Positions 1 to 6,519 of a stretch of 8,165 bases of DNA are shown here, piece after piece. Positions within the stretch are counted from its first letter, which is position 1. Each line of letters starts with the position of its first letter. The notes under the pieces were generated by a model. It was given only the letters and a program-made list of their open reading frames with translations, was not told the origin of the DNA and did not search any database. A program made the position numbers and the translations under genes. Origin of the DNA: Candidatus Omnitrophota bacterium. Its GTDB lineage: Bacteria > Omnitrophota > Gorgyraeia > Gygaellales > Profunditerraquicolaceae. Location of the stretch: assembly GCA_028706895.1 (NCBI GenBank), contig JAQTVG010000037.1, positions 1 through 8,165 of the forward strand, read 5' to 3'.

Positions 1-1190
1 TCCTGTTTCATCCAGTCCATCTGGGCTTTGCCCTCATGGACTTCTCCTATCTTATGGGATTTTCCGGTATAGAACAAAATTCTTTCGCTTAGAGTAGTCT
101 TGCCCGCGTCAATATGCGCCATAATCCCGATATTCCTTGTTTTTTCCAAACTAAATTTAGGAATAGGACTAGACTTGGATTTTATTTCTTTTTCCTTGTG
201 TTCTTCAACAGGCTTTACCTCCTCCGGCTCTATGGGCGCTGCCGGCTCTTCTATCGGCACTACAGGAACTTGTTCAGGTTGCGGTTTTTCTACAGGTAAT
301 TCTTCTTTTTTAGGTTCTTCTTTCGGAGGCTCTTCTTTTACTGCCGGGGTTTCTGTGGCTGGCTGTACTGTTTCAGGCGGCTTTACCTGCGGCTCTTCTA
401 CTTGAGGAACTGGCGGCACAATCTCTTGCGGGGCCGGCTCTACGCTCTTCGGGGACTGGCTCTTTAATTTTATTATCTCATCGCTTAATTCCTTAATCCG
501 CCCCTCTTTTTCCTCTAATTCGTCCTCTATCACATCATATTCATCGTTTAATTTGTTAAAATCTTTCCTGGAGACCCAATCGCTCTCCTGTTCTTTTTTC
601 TGCATTACAGCGATTGTCCTGGTATGCTCCTTGATTTGAGTGTCGCGCTCTTTAAGGTCTTTAGTAAATTTGTCTACCCGCGCTTTTAAAGACTGGATTT
701 CGTCTGATTTGTCTTTGCCTTCTTTTTCCAATATTTTATATTTTTCATTTATTTCCCTTAATTGCCTGGTTAAATCCACATTTTTTTCAAACTCTTCTTT
801 CAGTTCTTTATCTTTAATCAATATTCTCTTGTTAAAATCTCCGCTCTCTAACCTGATTTTATTAATCTCATCATCGCTCTTTTTTACCCATTCATCCCTT
901 TTAGACAATTCTTCTTTTAACTCGGTTTCCCTCTTCTTTATTGCTTCAATCTCTTTTTGCGAGTTGGCATAATCAGCTTTTGCTTTCTCCAATTCGCCTT
1001 CTAAAGAAGCAATGCTATCCTGCAGTTTTGCAATTTTTTCCCCCTTAGCCAAAACATCCTGGCTTGCGGCAGGGCCCATACCTTTCTTTTGCTTAGGCTG
1101 TGTGCTGGCAGGAAAAAAATACTCATACAAAAGATAAGATGATATAAAAACCAGTGTGGAAAATGTTACCCAGAAAAACCAAGATACCAT
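1..1190 (-). CDS. Membrane-anchored coiled-coil protein fused to an elongation factor G GTPase domain (partial, runs off the left edge)
   Basis: One open frame of 396 complete codons runs from ATG at 1190 to the window edge without a stop. Residues 1-27 are hydrophobic (starting MVSWFFWVTFSTLVF) and are followed by KQKK near residue 33, so the positive-inside rule puts the rest in the cytoplasm. Residues about 45-245 are charged, Leu/Ile-spaced coiled coil, with Trp only at 101 and 205. Residues 247-345 are rich in Pro, Glu, Lys and Val, with repeated EEP units. From residue 348 the sequence is typical EF-G: LEKTRNIGIMAHIDAGKTT (P-loop A358-T365), then ERILFYTG, HKIGEVHEG and MDWM. The family translocates ribosomes using GTP. 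Normal EF-G starts about ten residues before this block. The gene has its own promoter and a GGAG ribosome site (1200-1203), and lies outside any str-operon context, so it could be a paralogue rather than the main fusA. The EF-G identity of the visible domain is clear; whether the later domains are complete cannot be seen. Confidence 0.88.
   Translation of the reverse strand, partial: MVSWFFWVTFSTLVFISSYLLYEYFFPASTQPKQKKGMGPAASQDVLAKGEKIAKLQDSIASLEGELEKAKADYANSQKEIEAIKKRETELKEELSKRDEWVKKSDDEINKIRLESGDFNKRILIKDKELKEEFEKNVDLTRQLREINEKYKILEKEGKDKSDEIQSLKARVDKFTKDLKERDTQIKEHTRTIAVMQKKEQESDWVSRKDFNKLNDEYDVIEDELEEKEGRIKELSDEIIKLKSQSPKSVEPAPQEIVPPVPQVEEPQVKPPETVQPATETPAVKEEPPKEEPKKEELPVEKPQPEQVPVVPIEEPAAPIEPEEVKPVEEHKEKEIKSKSSPIPKFSLEKTRNIGIMAHIDAGKTTLSERILFYTGKSHKIGEVHEGKAQMDWMKQ
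200..452 (-). repeat. Low-complexity Pro/Glu-rich linker coding segment
   Basis: Within the EF-G fusion, residues about 247-331 are built from degenerate short units such as VEEPQ, KEEPP, KEEPK, IEEPA, VEPAP and IEPEE. At the DNA level the plus strand shows the word GGCTCT recurring near 226, 243, 328, 390 and 435. This suggests expansion by slippage or duplication followed by drift. The composition is typical of an extended, disordered spacer between the coiled coil and the GTPase domain, and resembles the Pro-rich spacer of TonB in style but not in the domains around it. Confidence 0.75.
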
Positions 1191-1199
1191 ATTTAAAAT

Positions 1200-1203
1200 C
1201 TCC
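1200..1203 (-). promoter_or_regulatory. Ribosome binding site of the EF-G fusion gene
   Basis: GGAG on the minus strand lies nine bases before the ATG at 1190. It supports starting at this codon, which keeps the membrane segment, rather than at the in-frame ATG at 1078, which would remove it. Confidence 0.7.
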
Positions 1204-1222
1204 GGCGTGTTATGGTAAAACT

Positions 1223-1251
1223 AAAACAGCGCTTGTTATATGCACTGTTTT
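1223..1251 (-). promoter_or_regulatory. Stem-loop or operator dyad at the predicted transcript start
   Basis: The arms 1242-1251 and 1223-1232 are complementary over 10 bp. On the minus-strand RNA all ten pair, one as a U-G wobble, closing a nine-base loop. The 5' arm begins about where transcription from the promoter at 1256-1283 should start. It could be a 5' stabilising hairpin or a repressor site; the sequence does not tell which. Confidence 0.5.
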
Positions 1252-1255
1252 TTCT

Positions 1256-1283
1256 ATTATACATTATAATTATATACCTTCAA
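1256..1283 (-). promoter_or_regulatory. Sigma70-type promoter of the EF-G fusion gene
   Basis: On the minus strand, TTGAAG (-35, 1283-1278) and a perfect TATAAT (-10, 1261-1256) are separated by 16 bases in A+T-rich DNA. The predicted start is near 1249-1250, giving a leader of about 60 bases. The -35 box lies about 11 bases beyond the U-tract of the upstream terminator, so the gene is probably transcribed independently of the hppA operon. Confidence 0.7.
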
Positions 1284-1294
1284 TGGATTTTAGC

Positions 1295-1337
1295 AAAAAA
1301 AATACACCCGGAAAATTCGCTTCTCCGGGTGTATTTT
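1295..1337 (-). terminator. Intrinsic terminator of the hydrogenase-exbBD-hppA operon
   Basis: A perfect 12-bp stem (1324-1335 with 1301-1312) closes an 11-base loop and is followed on the minus strand by eight T (1302-1295). It starts about 30 bases after the hppA stop codon. The other side of the stem carries TTTTATT, so weak termination of plus-strand transcripts is also possible. Confidence 0.92.
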
Positions 1338-1367
1338 ATTAAAACCCTGGTATTCAGTTTTTTAAGT

Positions 1368-3662
1368 TTACGCGTTAGCTTCTTCTTCGCGGCATTTCCT
1401 GAACGTAAGGCCGCCGTGCTTAGAATATATTATGGCTCCGAATATTAAAAGCGTACATAGTACTATGGAAACGATAACGCCTATATCGGTCTTCTTGTAG
1501 TGTATGATAATAGGCGCAGCAAGCAAAGAAACCAGGTTTATAACTTTAATCATCGGGTTTAACGCCGGGCCTGCTGTATCTTTTAACGGGTCCCCGACTG
1601 TATCGCCTACAACAGAAGCCTTATGGCACTCTGAACCTTTGCCGCCATATAGCCCGTCTTCTATCGTTTTCTTGGCATTATCCCATGCCCCGCCTGCTGT
1701 TGCCATAAATACCGCCAAAAGCTGGCCCGAGATGATTACTCCTGCGAGAAATCCGCCTAATGCCTCTACATTCAGGACCATCCCGATTAAAATCGGGCTT
1801 AACACGGCAATTAACGCTAAACCAATAAGCTCTTTCTGCGCTGAAATAGTACAGATATCCACTGCTTTTTTATAATCAGGCTTTACTTTTCCTTCCATTA
1901 ATCCGGGAATATGAAATTGCCTGCGCACTTCATTCACGATTAGGCTTGCGGCGCGGGTAACTGAATTAATAGTCAAAGAAGAAAATAGGCAGGGGAGCGC
2001 GGCGCCGATAAGCAAACCGATAAAAACAATCGGCTCTGAAACGCGTATGCCGGTTACAAAAAGGCGTAAATTCTCAACAATACCCATTTGCGCCTGGACC
2101 TTAGTTACATCTGTCAGGAATGAACCAAATAGAGATACCGCGGCAATTACTGCTGAACCGATTGCCACACCTTTGGTAATTGCTTTGGTAGTGTTACCTA
2201 CTGCGTCCAAATCAGCCATAGTCTGGCGTGCCTGCGGTTCCAGATGAGCCATTTCTCCAATCCCGTTAGCATTATCCGCGATTGGCCCAAAAGAATCCAT
2301 AGCCACATTATTTCCGGTCAAGGTAAGCATACCTATACCGGTCATAGCTACACCGTAAAGGACGAATACTACAGGCTGGCCCCAATAAATTATAACAGCA
2401 GCCAGGATTGTTAAAGCTATTACTATAAACTGCCACGCAGAAGACTCAAATCCTATGGCCAGCCCTTTTAAAATCAAAGTAGCTGAACCGGTTTTGGATG
2501 ACTCTGCTATTTCTTTAACAGGCGCATGATGTGTATGGGTGAAATATTTAGTGATCTCATCAATAACAATCGCAAGCAATATACCAACGCCGACCGAGAA
2601 GAACGCCCTCCATTCATGCATATAATAGTGGGCTAAAAACAAAAATGCCACCATGGAAATCGCGGCAGAAGAATAGAAGCCGCGGTTTATATCTTTAAGG
2701 GCATCTCTTTTTTTTGCGCCATCCTCTCCTTTTTTACCCCTTACCAGGTATGTTCCTATAATCGAAGAGAGTACGCCGATACCGCGCACCAATAACGGAA
2801 AGATAATCCATTTCAGCTGTCCGGTTATAGATACAAGCGCCAAACCCAATATTAAACCAGAAACAATAGTTACTTCGTAAGATTCAAAGATATCTGCTGC
2901 CATACCTGCGCAGTCGCCTACATTATCACCGACTAAATCAGCGATGACTGCGGCATTCCTGGGGTCATCTTCAGGAATATTCTTTTCTACTTTTCCTACC
3001 AAATCAGCTCCTACATCCGCTGCCTTTGTATATATTCCTCCTCCTACACGCATAAATAAAGCGAGGAGCGTGCCTCCAAAACCAAATCCCAAAAGCACGT
3101 CAGGAGAAGCTATGCCGAATATTATAAATATAACGGTGCCTCCTAAAAGCCCTAATCCGTCTGTAAGCATGCCGGTAATGGTGCCTGTCCTGTAAGCAAT
3201 CTTTAATGCCTCGGAAAAACTCCTGCGCGAAGCTGAAGCAACGCGGACATTACCTTCTACAGCCATACGCATACCAAATTGGCCAACTATTAAGGAAAAC
3301 GTTGCCCCGGCTACGAATGCGGCTGCGCGGCCTATACCCACGATTAGCCGTACTATATCAGGGGTGAATTTGCTGAATCGCTGCAAAGCCTCATCGCTTG
3401 GCGGAATAACATATACCGAAAAAAACAAGACTCCGGTAAGTATAAAAATAAGCGGCAGGATTGTCTTTAGCTGGCGGCCGAGATACGCGTCGGCTCCTGT
3501 GCGGATAGCACCCCAGACTTCCTGCATCTTGGAAGTACCTTTATCATGCCTCATAATCTGGACACGCAATAAAAACGCATAACCCAAACCTAAAAGAGCG
3601 ATAAATAAAACTCCCCAGATAGAAAAAACTTCAAACAAAGTTGCATTAGCTAAACTAGACAC
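1368..3662 (-). CDS. hppA: Membrane-bound proton-translocating pyrophosphatase, K+-independent type
   Basis: This 764-residue polytopic membrane protein hydrolyses pyrophosphate and pumps H+ across the cytoplasmic membrane. The three substrate-binding acidic blocks are intact: DVGADLVGKVE (216-226) with PEDDPRN and VGDNVGD (to 250); MDSFGPIADNANGIGEM (455-471); and VVGDTVGDPLKDTAGP (684-699). The sequence GNTTKAITKG (489-498) has Lys493 and Thr496 where K+-dependent enzymes have Ala and a small residue. Family knowledge therefore predicts a K+-independent proton pump and argues against a Na+ pump, since the Na+-transporting forms are K+-dependent. The start is GTG with AAAGGAG (3669-3675) six bases before it. 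The gene begins 14 bases after the exbD stop and is the last gene of the operon, before a strong terminator. Leu243 stands where many homologues have Asn (ADNVGD); I believe this marks a subgroup rather than a defect. Confidence 0.97.
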   Translation of the reverse strand: MSSLANATLFEVFSIWGVLFIALLGLGYAFLLRVQIMRHDKGTSKMQEVWGAIRTGADAYLGRQLKTILPLIFILTGVLFFSVYVIPPSDEALQRFSKFTPDIVRLIVGIGRAAAFVAGATFSLIVGQFGMRMAVEGNVRVASASRRSFSEALKIAYRTGTITGMLTDGLGLLGGTVIFIIFGIASPDVLLGFGFGGTLLALFMRVGGGIYTKAADVGADLVGKVEKNIPEDDPRNAAVIADLVGDNVGDCAGMAADIFESYEVTIVSGLILGLALVSITGQLKWIIFPLLVRGIGVLSSIIGTYLVRGKKGEDGAKKRDALKDINRGFYSSAAISMVAFLFLAHYYMHEWRAFFSVGVGILLAIVIDEITKYFTHTHHAPVKEIAESSKTGSATLILKGLAIGFESSAWQFIVIALTILAAVIIYWGQPVVFVLYGVAMTGIGMLTLTGNNVAMDSFGPIADNANGIGEMAHLEPQARQTMADLDAVGNTTKAITKGVAIGSAVIAAVSLFGSFLTDVTKVQAQMGIVENLRLFVTGIRVSEPIVFIGLLIGAALPCLFSSLTINSVTRAASLIVNEVRRQFHIPGLMEGKVKPDYKKAVDICTISAQKELIGLALIAVLSPILIGMVLNVEALGGFLAGVIISGQLLAVFMATAGGAWDNAKKTIEDGLYGGKGSECHKASVVGDTVGDPLKDTAGPALNPMIKVINLVSLLAAPIIIHYKKTDIGVIVSIVLCTLLIFGAIIYSKHGGLTFRKCREEEANA

Positions 3663-3668
3663 TTTAAT

Positions 3669-3675
3669 CTCCTTT
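3669..3675 (-). promoter_or_regulatory. Strong ribosome binding site supporting the GTG start of hppA
   Basis: AAAGGAG on the minus strand lies six bases before the GTG at 3662 and directly after the exbD stop codon. It fixes an unusual start codon and shows that hppA is translated independently despite the short gap. Confidence 0.8.
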
Positions 3676-3676
3676 C

Positions 3677-4090
3677 TTACTGTTCATTTGTTGTTGCGAT
3701 ATTAATCTTTGTTATACCGAGTTCAGTTAACGGGTCAAGTATGCCGACAATATCTTTAAACTTCACAAATTTATCTGAACGCAAAATAACGCTCAATTCA
3801 GGGTTATTTTTATGCATTATATTAATTCTTTCTTTTAACTCTTTCTTTGTAACAAGTTTCTCGTCTAAATAAACTACTCCCTCATTAGTTATGGTGATGT
3901 CCGCCTGCATTTGCCTGGATGATTCTACAGGCTTGCCGCTTTTTGCCTGAGGGAGCTTGACCTTAAGCATTGACTGAGAAATTAAAGGCGTTGTTATCAT
4001 GAAGATAACCAGCAAAACCAGGATAACATCAGTAAACGGAGTTATATTTATTTCCGCTACTAATCTTTGTTTACGGGATTTTAAGTTCAT
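3677..4090 (-). CDS. exbD: ExbD/TolR-family proton-channel subunit
   Basis: The 137-residue protein has the ExbD/TolR layout: a short basic cytoplasmic N-terminus (NLKSRKQR), one membrane helix (about 18-38) and a periplasmic domain of about 100 residues. The motif INITPFTDVILVLLVIF carries Asp21, which aligns with the proton-carrying Asp25 of E. coli ExbD. With the ExbB partner it would convert proton flow into mechanical work on a periplasmic or outer-membrane target. Its ATG overlaps the exbB stop as ATGA, so the two are translationally coupled. No tonB, tolA or pal is visible, so the partner is unknown. TolR is the alternative name; the sequence alone does not separate the two. Confidence 0.92.
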   Translation of the reverse strand: MNLKSRKQRLVAEINITPFTDVILVLLVIFMITTPLISQSMLKVKLPQAKSGKPVESSRQMQADITITNEGVVYLDEKLVTKKELKERINIMHKNNPELSVILRSDKFVKFKDIVGILDPLTELGITKINIATTNEQ

Positions 4091-4704
4091 TTCTGCTTAA
4101 TATTAAGTAAATCCATAAGCTCAGAAACAGATAGCTCCATATCCGTGATAAAGCTATCTACTCTTTTAACAAAATAATTGTAAGCAATAACCGCCGGCAC
4201 AGCAACGCACAAACCCACAGCTGTGCATACCAATGCTTCTGATATGCCGTTTATAACAACGTTTATTCCTCCTGAGCCGCTTGTAGAAATGTCACGGAAC
4301 GCCCTTATAATGCCTAAAACCGTCCCAAAAAGGCCTATGTAAACTGCGGTGCTGCCGATAGTGCCGACTATGCTCGTGTATCGCTCAAGCTTCGTTGTCT
4401 CTATCGTCACTTCCCTCTCCATTGTGTTTGATATGACTACTTCGCTGTGCCCGTACAAATTAAGGCCCGCGTGCACAACCCTGGAGAATGGGGTGTCCGT
4501 ATTATTGCATATTTCCAACGCTCTTTTTGCGTTGCCTTTGCCTAACGCCTCCCTGATATGCGCCATAAAATCAGCTCTTTTTACTTTAGATCTCTTCTTA
4601 TAATACATTATCCTTTCAAATATAATAGTGAGCGACAATACCGAGCACGCCAAAAGGATATACATAGTAAAACCGCCGACTTTAAGCAACTGCCATAATG
4701 TCAT
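4087..4704 (-). CDS. exbB: ExbB/TolQ/MotA-family motor subunit
   Basis: The 205-residue protein has three predicted membrane helices (about 8-31, 111-134 and 153-176) with a cytoplasmic loop of about 80 residues after the first, the normal ExbB/TolQ topology. The second helix has GLFGTVLGI with Thr128 and the third has ALVCTAVGLCVAVP with Thr161. Their spacing of 33 residues equals that of the pore threonines 148 and 181 in E. coli ExbB. Pro170 is also conserved. The ATG is preceded by AAGGGGG at 4711-4717 with a six-base spacer. The gene starts 30 bases after the protease gene with no terminator between, so it probably belongs to the hydrogenase transcript. It forms the pentameric channel around ExbD. 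Confidence 0.94.
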   Translation of the reverse strand: MTLWQLLKVGGFTMYILLACSVLSLTIIFERIMYYKKRSKVKRADFMAHIREALGKGNAKRALEICNNTDTPFSRVVHAGLNLYGHSEVVISNTMEREVTIETTKLERYTSIVGTIGSTAVYIGLFGTVLGIIRAFRDISTSGSGGINVVINGISEALVCTAVGLCVAVPAVIAYNYFVKRVDSFITDMELSVSELMDLLNIKQK

Positions 4705-4734
4705 CTAAATCCCCCTTTATATTATCCCTTATCT

Positions 4735-5235
4735 TTATGAATTACCGATAGCCTCTTTTATCTGGCTTGAAACCCGCTCTGCCGAATCTTTCACTTCTTT
4801 TGATATGCCGCTGCCGAAACTAATGCTGCAGGGTTGAATGCCGATAATTATTATTTCGCAGCCAATACAATTTATTAAATAAGCTCTCAGGATTTTAATG
4901 GGTAAACTGTGCGTGCAGGAAGAAAACCCGTCAATCTTATCAGCATCTATTAATTTTACGGCACCCGGTTTATCATTAAAATCAGCAGAATCAATTATCA
5001 CCAGGTGGGTTGGTTTAAATCTTTTTATTTCTCCGGTAAGGTTTTCCGGAGCAGTATCCCCGAAGAAAACCTTAAACTTCGCCTCTTTTTTAATATTGCA
5101 GCAGGCCTTATCCAGGTGTTTCGCAACAAGCATCCCCGCCGCATCATCGCCCCTTAATTCAGAGCCTATTGCCAGGATAGCGATTTTTTGGGCATTACGG
5201 AGCCTGTTTTTCAGTTCTGTTGTTTTCAGAGTCAC
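4735..5235 (-). CDS. hycI: Hydrogenase maturation endopeptidase, HycI family (peptidase M52)
   Basis: This enzyme checks nickel insertion in the hydrogenase large subunit and then cuts off its C-terminal tail. Numbering from a possible TTG at 5241 (168 residues), the N-terminal motif is AIGSELRGDDAAG, where Asp33 corresponds to Asp16 of E. coli HycI. Asp84 lies in VIIDSADF and His111 in CTHSLPI, so the three expected nickel ligands are present. The GIQPCSISFG segment near residues 134-143 is also typical. I place the start at GTG 5235 (166 residues), because AAGGTGG (5245-5251) is nine bases before it but only three before the TTG. Either start overlaps the ferredoxin gene by more than 40 bases, and no in-frame start lies after that overlap without losing the conserved core. 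Its place directly after the hydrogenase subunits indicates that the 412-residue large subunit is its substrate. Confidence 0.93.
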   Translation of the reverse strand: MTLKTTELKNRLRNAQKIAILAIGSELRGDDAAGMLVAKHLDKACCNIKKEAKFKVFFGDTAPENLTGEIKRFKPTHLVIIDSADFNDKPGAVKLIDADKIDGFSSCTHSLPIKILRAYLINCIGCEIIIIGIQPCSISFGSGISKEVKDSAERVSSQIKEAIGNS

Positions 5236-5581
5236 TGCCAAAAACCACCTTTAATTTCTTATCGTCTAATTGCGCAAGCGTCACGTCTTTAGTAACTTCT
5301 AAGGCCTTCTTGATACACGAATCTACGCATTGTGCGCAATATATGCATTTGCCTAAATCAATTACCGCTTCAAACTTTTTTTCTGCAATTTTATTAATAG
5401 TTATGGCGCCTGTCGGGCAATCCTTCATGCACATTTTGCAGCCTATACATTTCTCAGGATAAAAAACCAGCTTTCCCCTGTAGCCCTTAGGCATTTCAAG
5501 CTTTTGGGCAGGGTATAAATTGGTAGCGGGCTTTTTAAATAACGAATATAAAACCTGCCTTATCATTTTCCCCGGCCTCAT
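5195..5581 (-). CDS. 2x[4Fe-4S] ferredoxin-like hydrogenase subunit (NuoI/MbhN/EchF-like)
   Basis: The 128-residue protein carries two complete cluster motifs, Cys45-48-51-55 (CIGCKMCMKDCP) and Cys79-82-85-89 (CIYCAQCVDSCI). It would pass electrons from reduced ferredoxin through the small subunit to the NiFe site. The N-terminus (MIRQVLYSLFKKP) looks like the amphipathic membrane-docking helix of NuoI-type subunits. The frame stays open up to 5656, but I choose ATG 5581: it overlaps the stop of the previous gene as ATGA, has AAGGGG at 5592-5597, and starts in register with the family. In the second motif Ile90 replaces the Pro that usually follows the last Cys. This should not abolish the cluster but may change its environment. 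The C-terminal tail of about 30 residues after the second cluster is polar and ends inside the protease gene. Confidence 0.93.
   Translation of the reverse strand: MRPGKMIRQVLYSLFKKPATNLYPAQKLEMPKGYRGKLVFYPEKCIGCKMCMKDCPTGAITINKIAEKKFEAVIDLGKCIYCAQCVDSCIKKALEVTKDVTLAQLDDKKLKVVFGSDSENNRTEKQAP
5245..5251 (-). promoter_or_regulatory. Ribosome binding site deciding the hycI start
   Basis: AAGGTGG on the minus strand lies inside the ferredoxin gene. Its spacing is nine bases to GTG 5235 and three bases to TTG 5241, which favours the GTG. Confidence 0.5.
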
Positions 5582-6519
5582 CTGTATAAAACCCCTTTCA
5601 AAATAATATTCAAGAGAAGCTGAAAGAGCGCAAACGGAACAAGGTATTTCCAGCAAAAGTCAATCATCTGGTCTATCCTTAAACGCGCCACTACCGTACG
5701 CAGCAAAGCCAGTAACGCTATCACTGCCAGAACTTCAATTATAAATACAACGAACCCCAGCGCCGGATAAAACATCAGGCTAAAGGGGAAAAATACCGCG
5801 ACCAGAAGCGCAGAACCGGCTACCATCTCTATGTCCAGGGTCAGCTTCAATAACGCCAGCCTCTTGCCGCTATATTCCGTAAAGGCCCCGGCGACGATTT
5901 CTGTTTCCGCTTCAGGTATATCAAAGGGCGCTTTTTCCAGCTTACCCAAAAGAGCTACAAGTGAGACGGCAAAACCTGCAAGGTTAAATAGGCAATACGC
6001 CGGGTGCCGAGTGTAGAAAAGCATCATCTCTTTTAATGACCAGGTATCCGCTAATAGCGCAGCCGAAAGTATGGCCATAAAAAGCGGCACCTCATACGCA
6101 AATAACTGGGTAACCCCGCGCACAGAACCAATCCTGGAAAATAACGAAGTAGAATACCACCCGCCGATAAAGAATGCCAATGTGGGAATGGTTAATAAAT
6201 ACAAAATCATAATTATATCGCCGTTAAAAGAGAATATGTTTTGTGCCTTCCAGATGGGTATGTAAAGAAAAGTCGCTGTTGCCGCGGTAAGGGCAAATAA
6301 AGGCGCCGAATTAAACATCCTGACAGTGGCATCGCAAGGGACGATATCCTCTTTTCCAAGCAACTTAATAAAATCAGCAAACGTCTGGAACCATGGCGGC
6401 CCAACCCTGTTTTGCAGCCTCGCATACAGCTTTCTATCAATATATTCAGCTATTAATCCGAATATACTTACAAATAAAAAACCGGGAAAAATCAAAATAG
6501 AAAAAAGGGCCTCTATCAT
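5578..6519 (-). CDS. Membrane subunit of group 4 hydrogenase (NuoH/MbhM/EchB-like)
   Basis: The 313-residue integral membrane protein has about eight predicted helices and anchors the hydrophilic hydrogenase arm to the ion-pumping part, as NuoH does in complex I. The first loop has DRKLYARLQNRVGPPWFQ (28-45) followed by DFIKLLGKEDIVP. The conserved acidic loop is EKAPFDIPEAETEIVAG (195-211) with TEYSG after it. Glu143 in AYEVPL and the late RLRIDQ (279-284) are also family hallmarks. Its ATG overlaps the large-subunit stop by one base (TAATG), with a GAAGG-type ribosome site inside that gene. It lies directly after the NuoD-like gene, as in Mbh-type operons, whereas in classical ech operons the equivalent gene comes near the start. 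Confidence 0.95.
   Translation of the reverse strand: MIEALFSILIFPGFLFVSIFGLIAEYIDRKLYARLQNRVGPPWFQTFADFIKLLGKEDIVPCDATVRMFNSAPLFALTAATATFLYIPIWKAQNIFSFNGDIIMILYLLTIPTLAFFIGGWYSTSLFSRIGSVRGVTQLFAYEVPLFMAILSAALLADTWSLKEMMLFYTRHPAYCLFNLAGFAVSLVALLGKLEKAPFDIPEAETEIVAGAFTEYSGKRLALLKLTLDIEMVAGSALLVAVFFPFSLMFYPALGFVVFIIEVLAVIALLALLRTVVARLRIDQMIDFCWKYLVPFALFQLLLNIILKGVLYR
5592..5597 (-). promoter_or_regulatory. Ribosome binding site supporting the ATG 5581 start of the ferredoxin-like gene
   Basis: AAGGGG on the minus strand lies ten bases before ATG 5581, inside the end of the membrane-subunit gene. It supports the short form of the protein, which also matches the family N-terminus. Confidence 0.55.

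Noticed and set aside
1..140. Tetracycline-resistance (TetM-like) ribosomal protection protein or LepA
   Set aside because: ERILFYTG, HKIGEVHEG and MDWM are EF-G features; TetM-type proteins have a different sequence after the P-loop.
1..149. Separate EF-G gene starting at TTG 149
   Set aside because: No ribosome site precedes it and there is no stop between it and the upstream frame; the ATG at 122 would remove the strand before the P-loop.
100..972. Plus-strand frames of 101 and 110 codons opposite the EF-G fusion
   Set aside because: They are Ser/Gly/Phe-rich mirror images of the Glu/Pro/Lys-rich minus-strand gene, with no ribosome sites and no recognisable motif.
150..1190. TonB-like protein (membrane helix plus Pro-rich arm) serving the nearby ExbBD
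   Set aside because: The charge distribution puts the arm in the cytoplasm, a long coiled coil intervenes, and the frame continues into a cytoplasmic GTPase instead of a TonB C-terminal domain.
1154..1448. Plus-strand frames across the intergenic region and the hppA 3' end
   Set aside because: They run through the promoter, stem-loop and terminator and into hppA, with no family resemblance.
4705..4734. Terminator or promoter between hycI and exbB
   Set aside because: Only a ribosome site is visible; there is no inverted repeat with a T-tract, and the gap is too short for a convincing promoter.
5582..5656. Longer ferredoxin form starting at 5656
   Set aside because: The extra 25 residues lie wholly within the membrane-subunit gene and match no NuoI family N-terminus; ATG 5581 has a stop-start overlap and a ribosome site.
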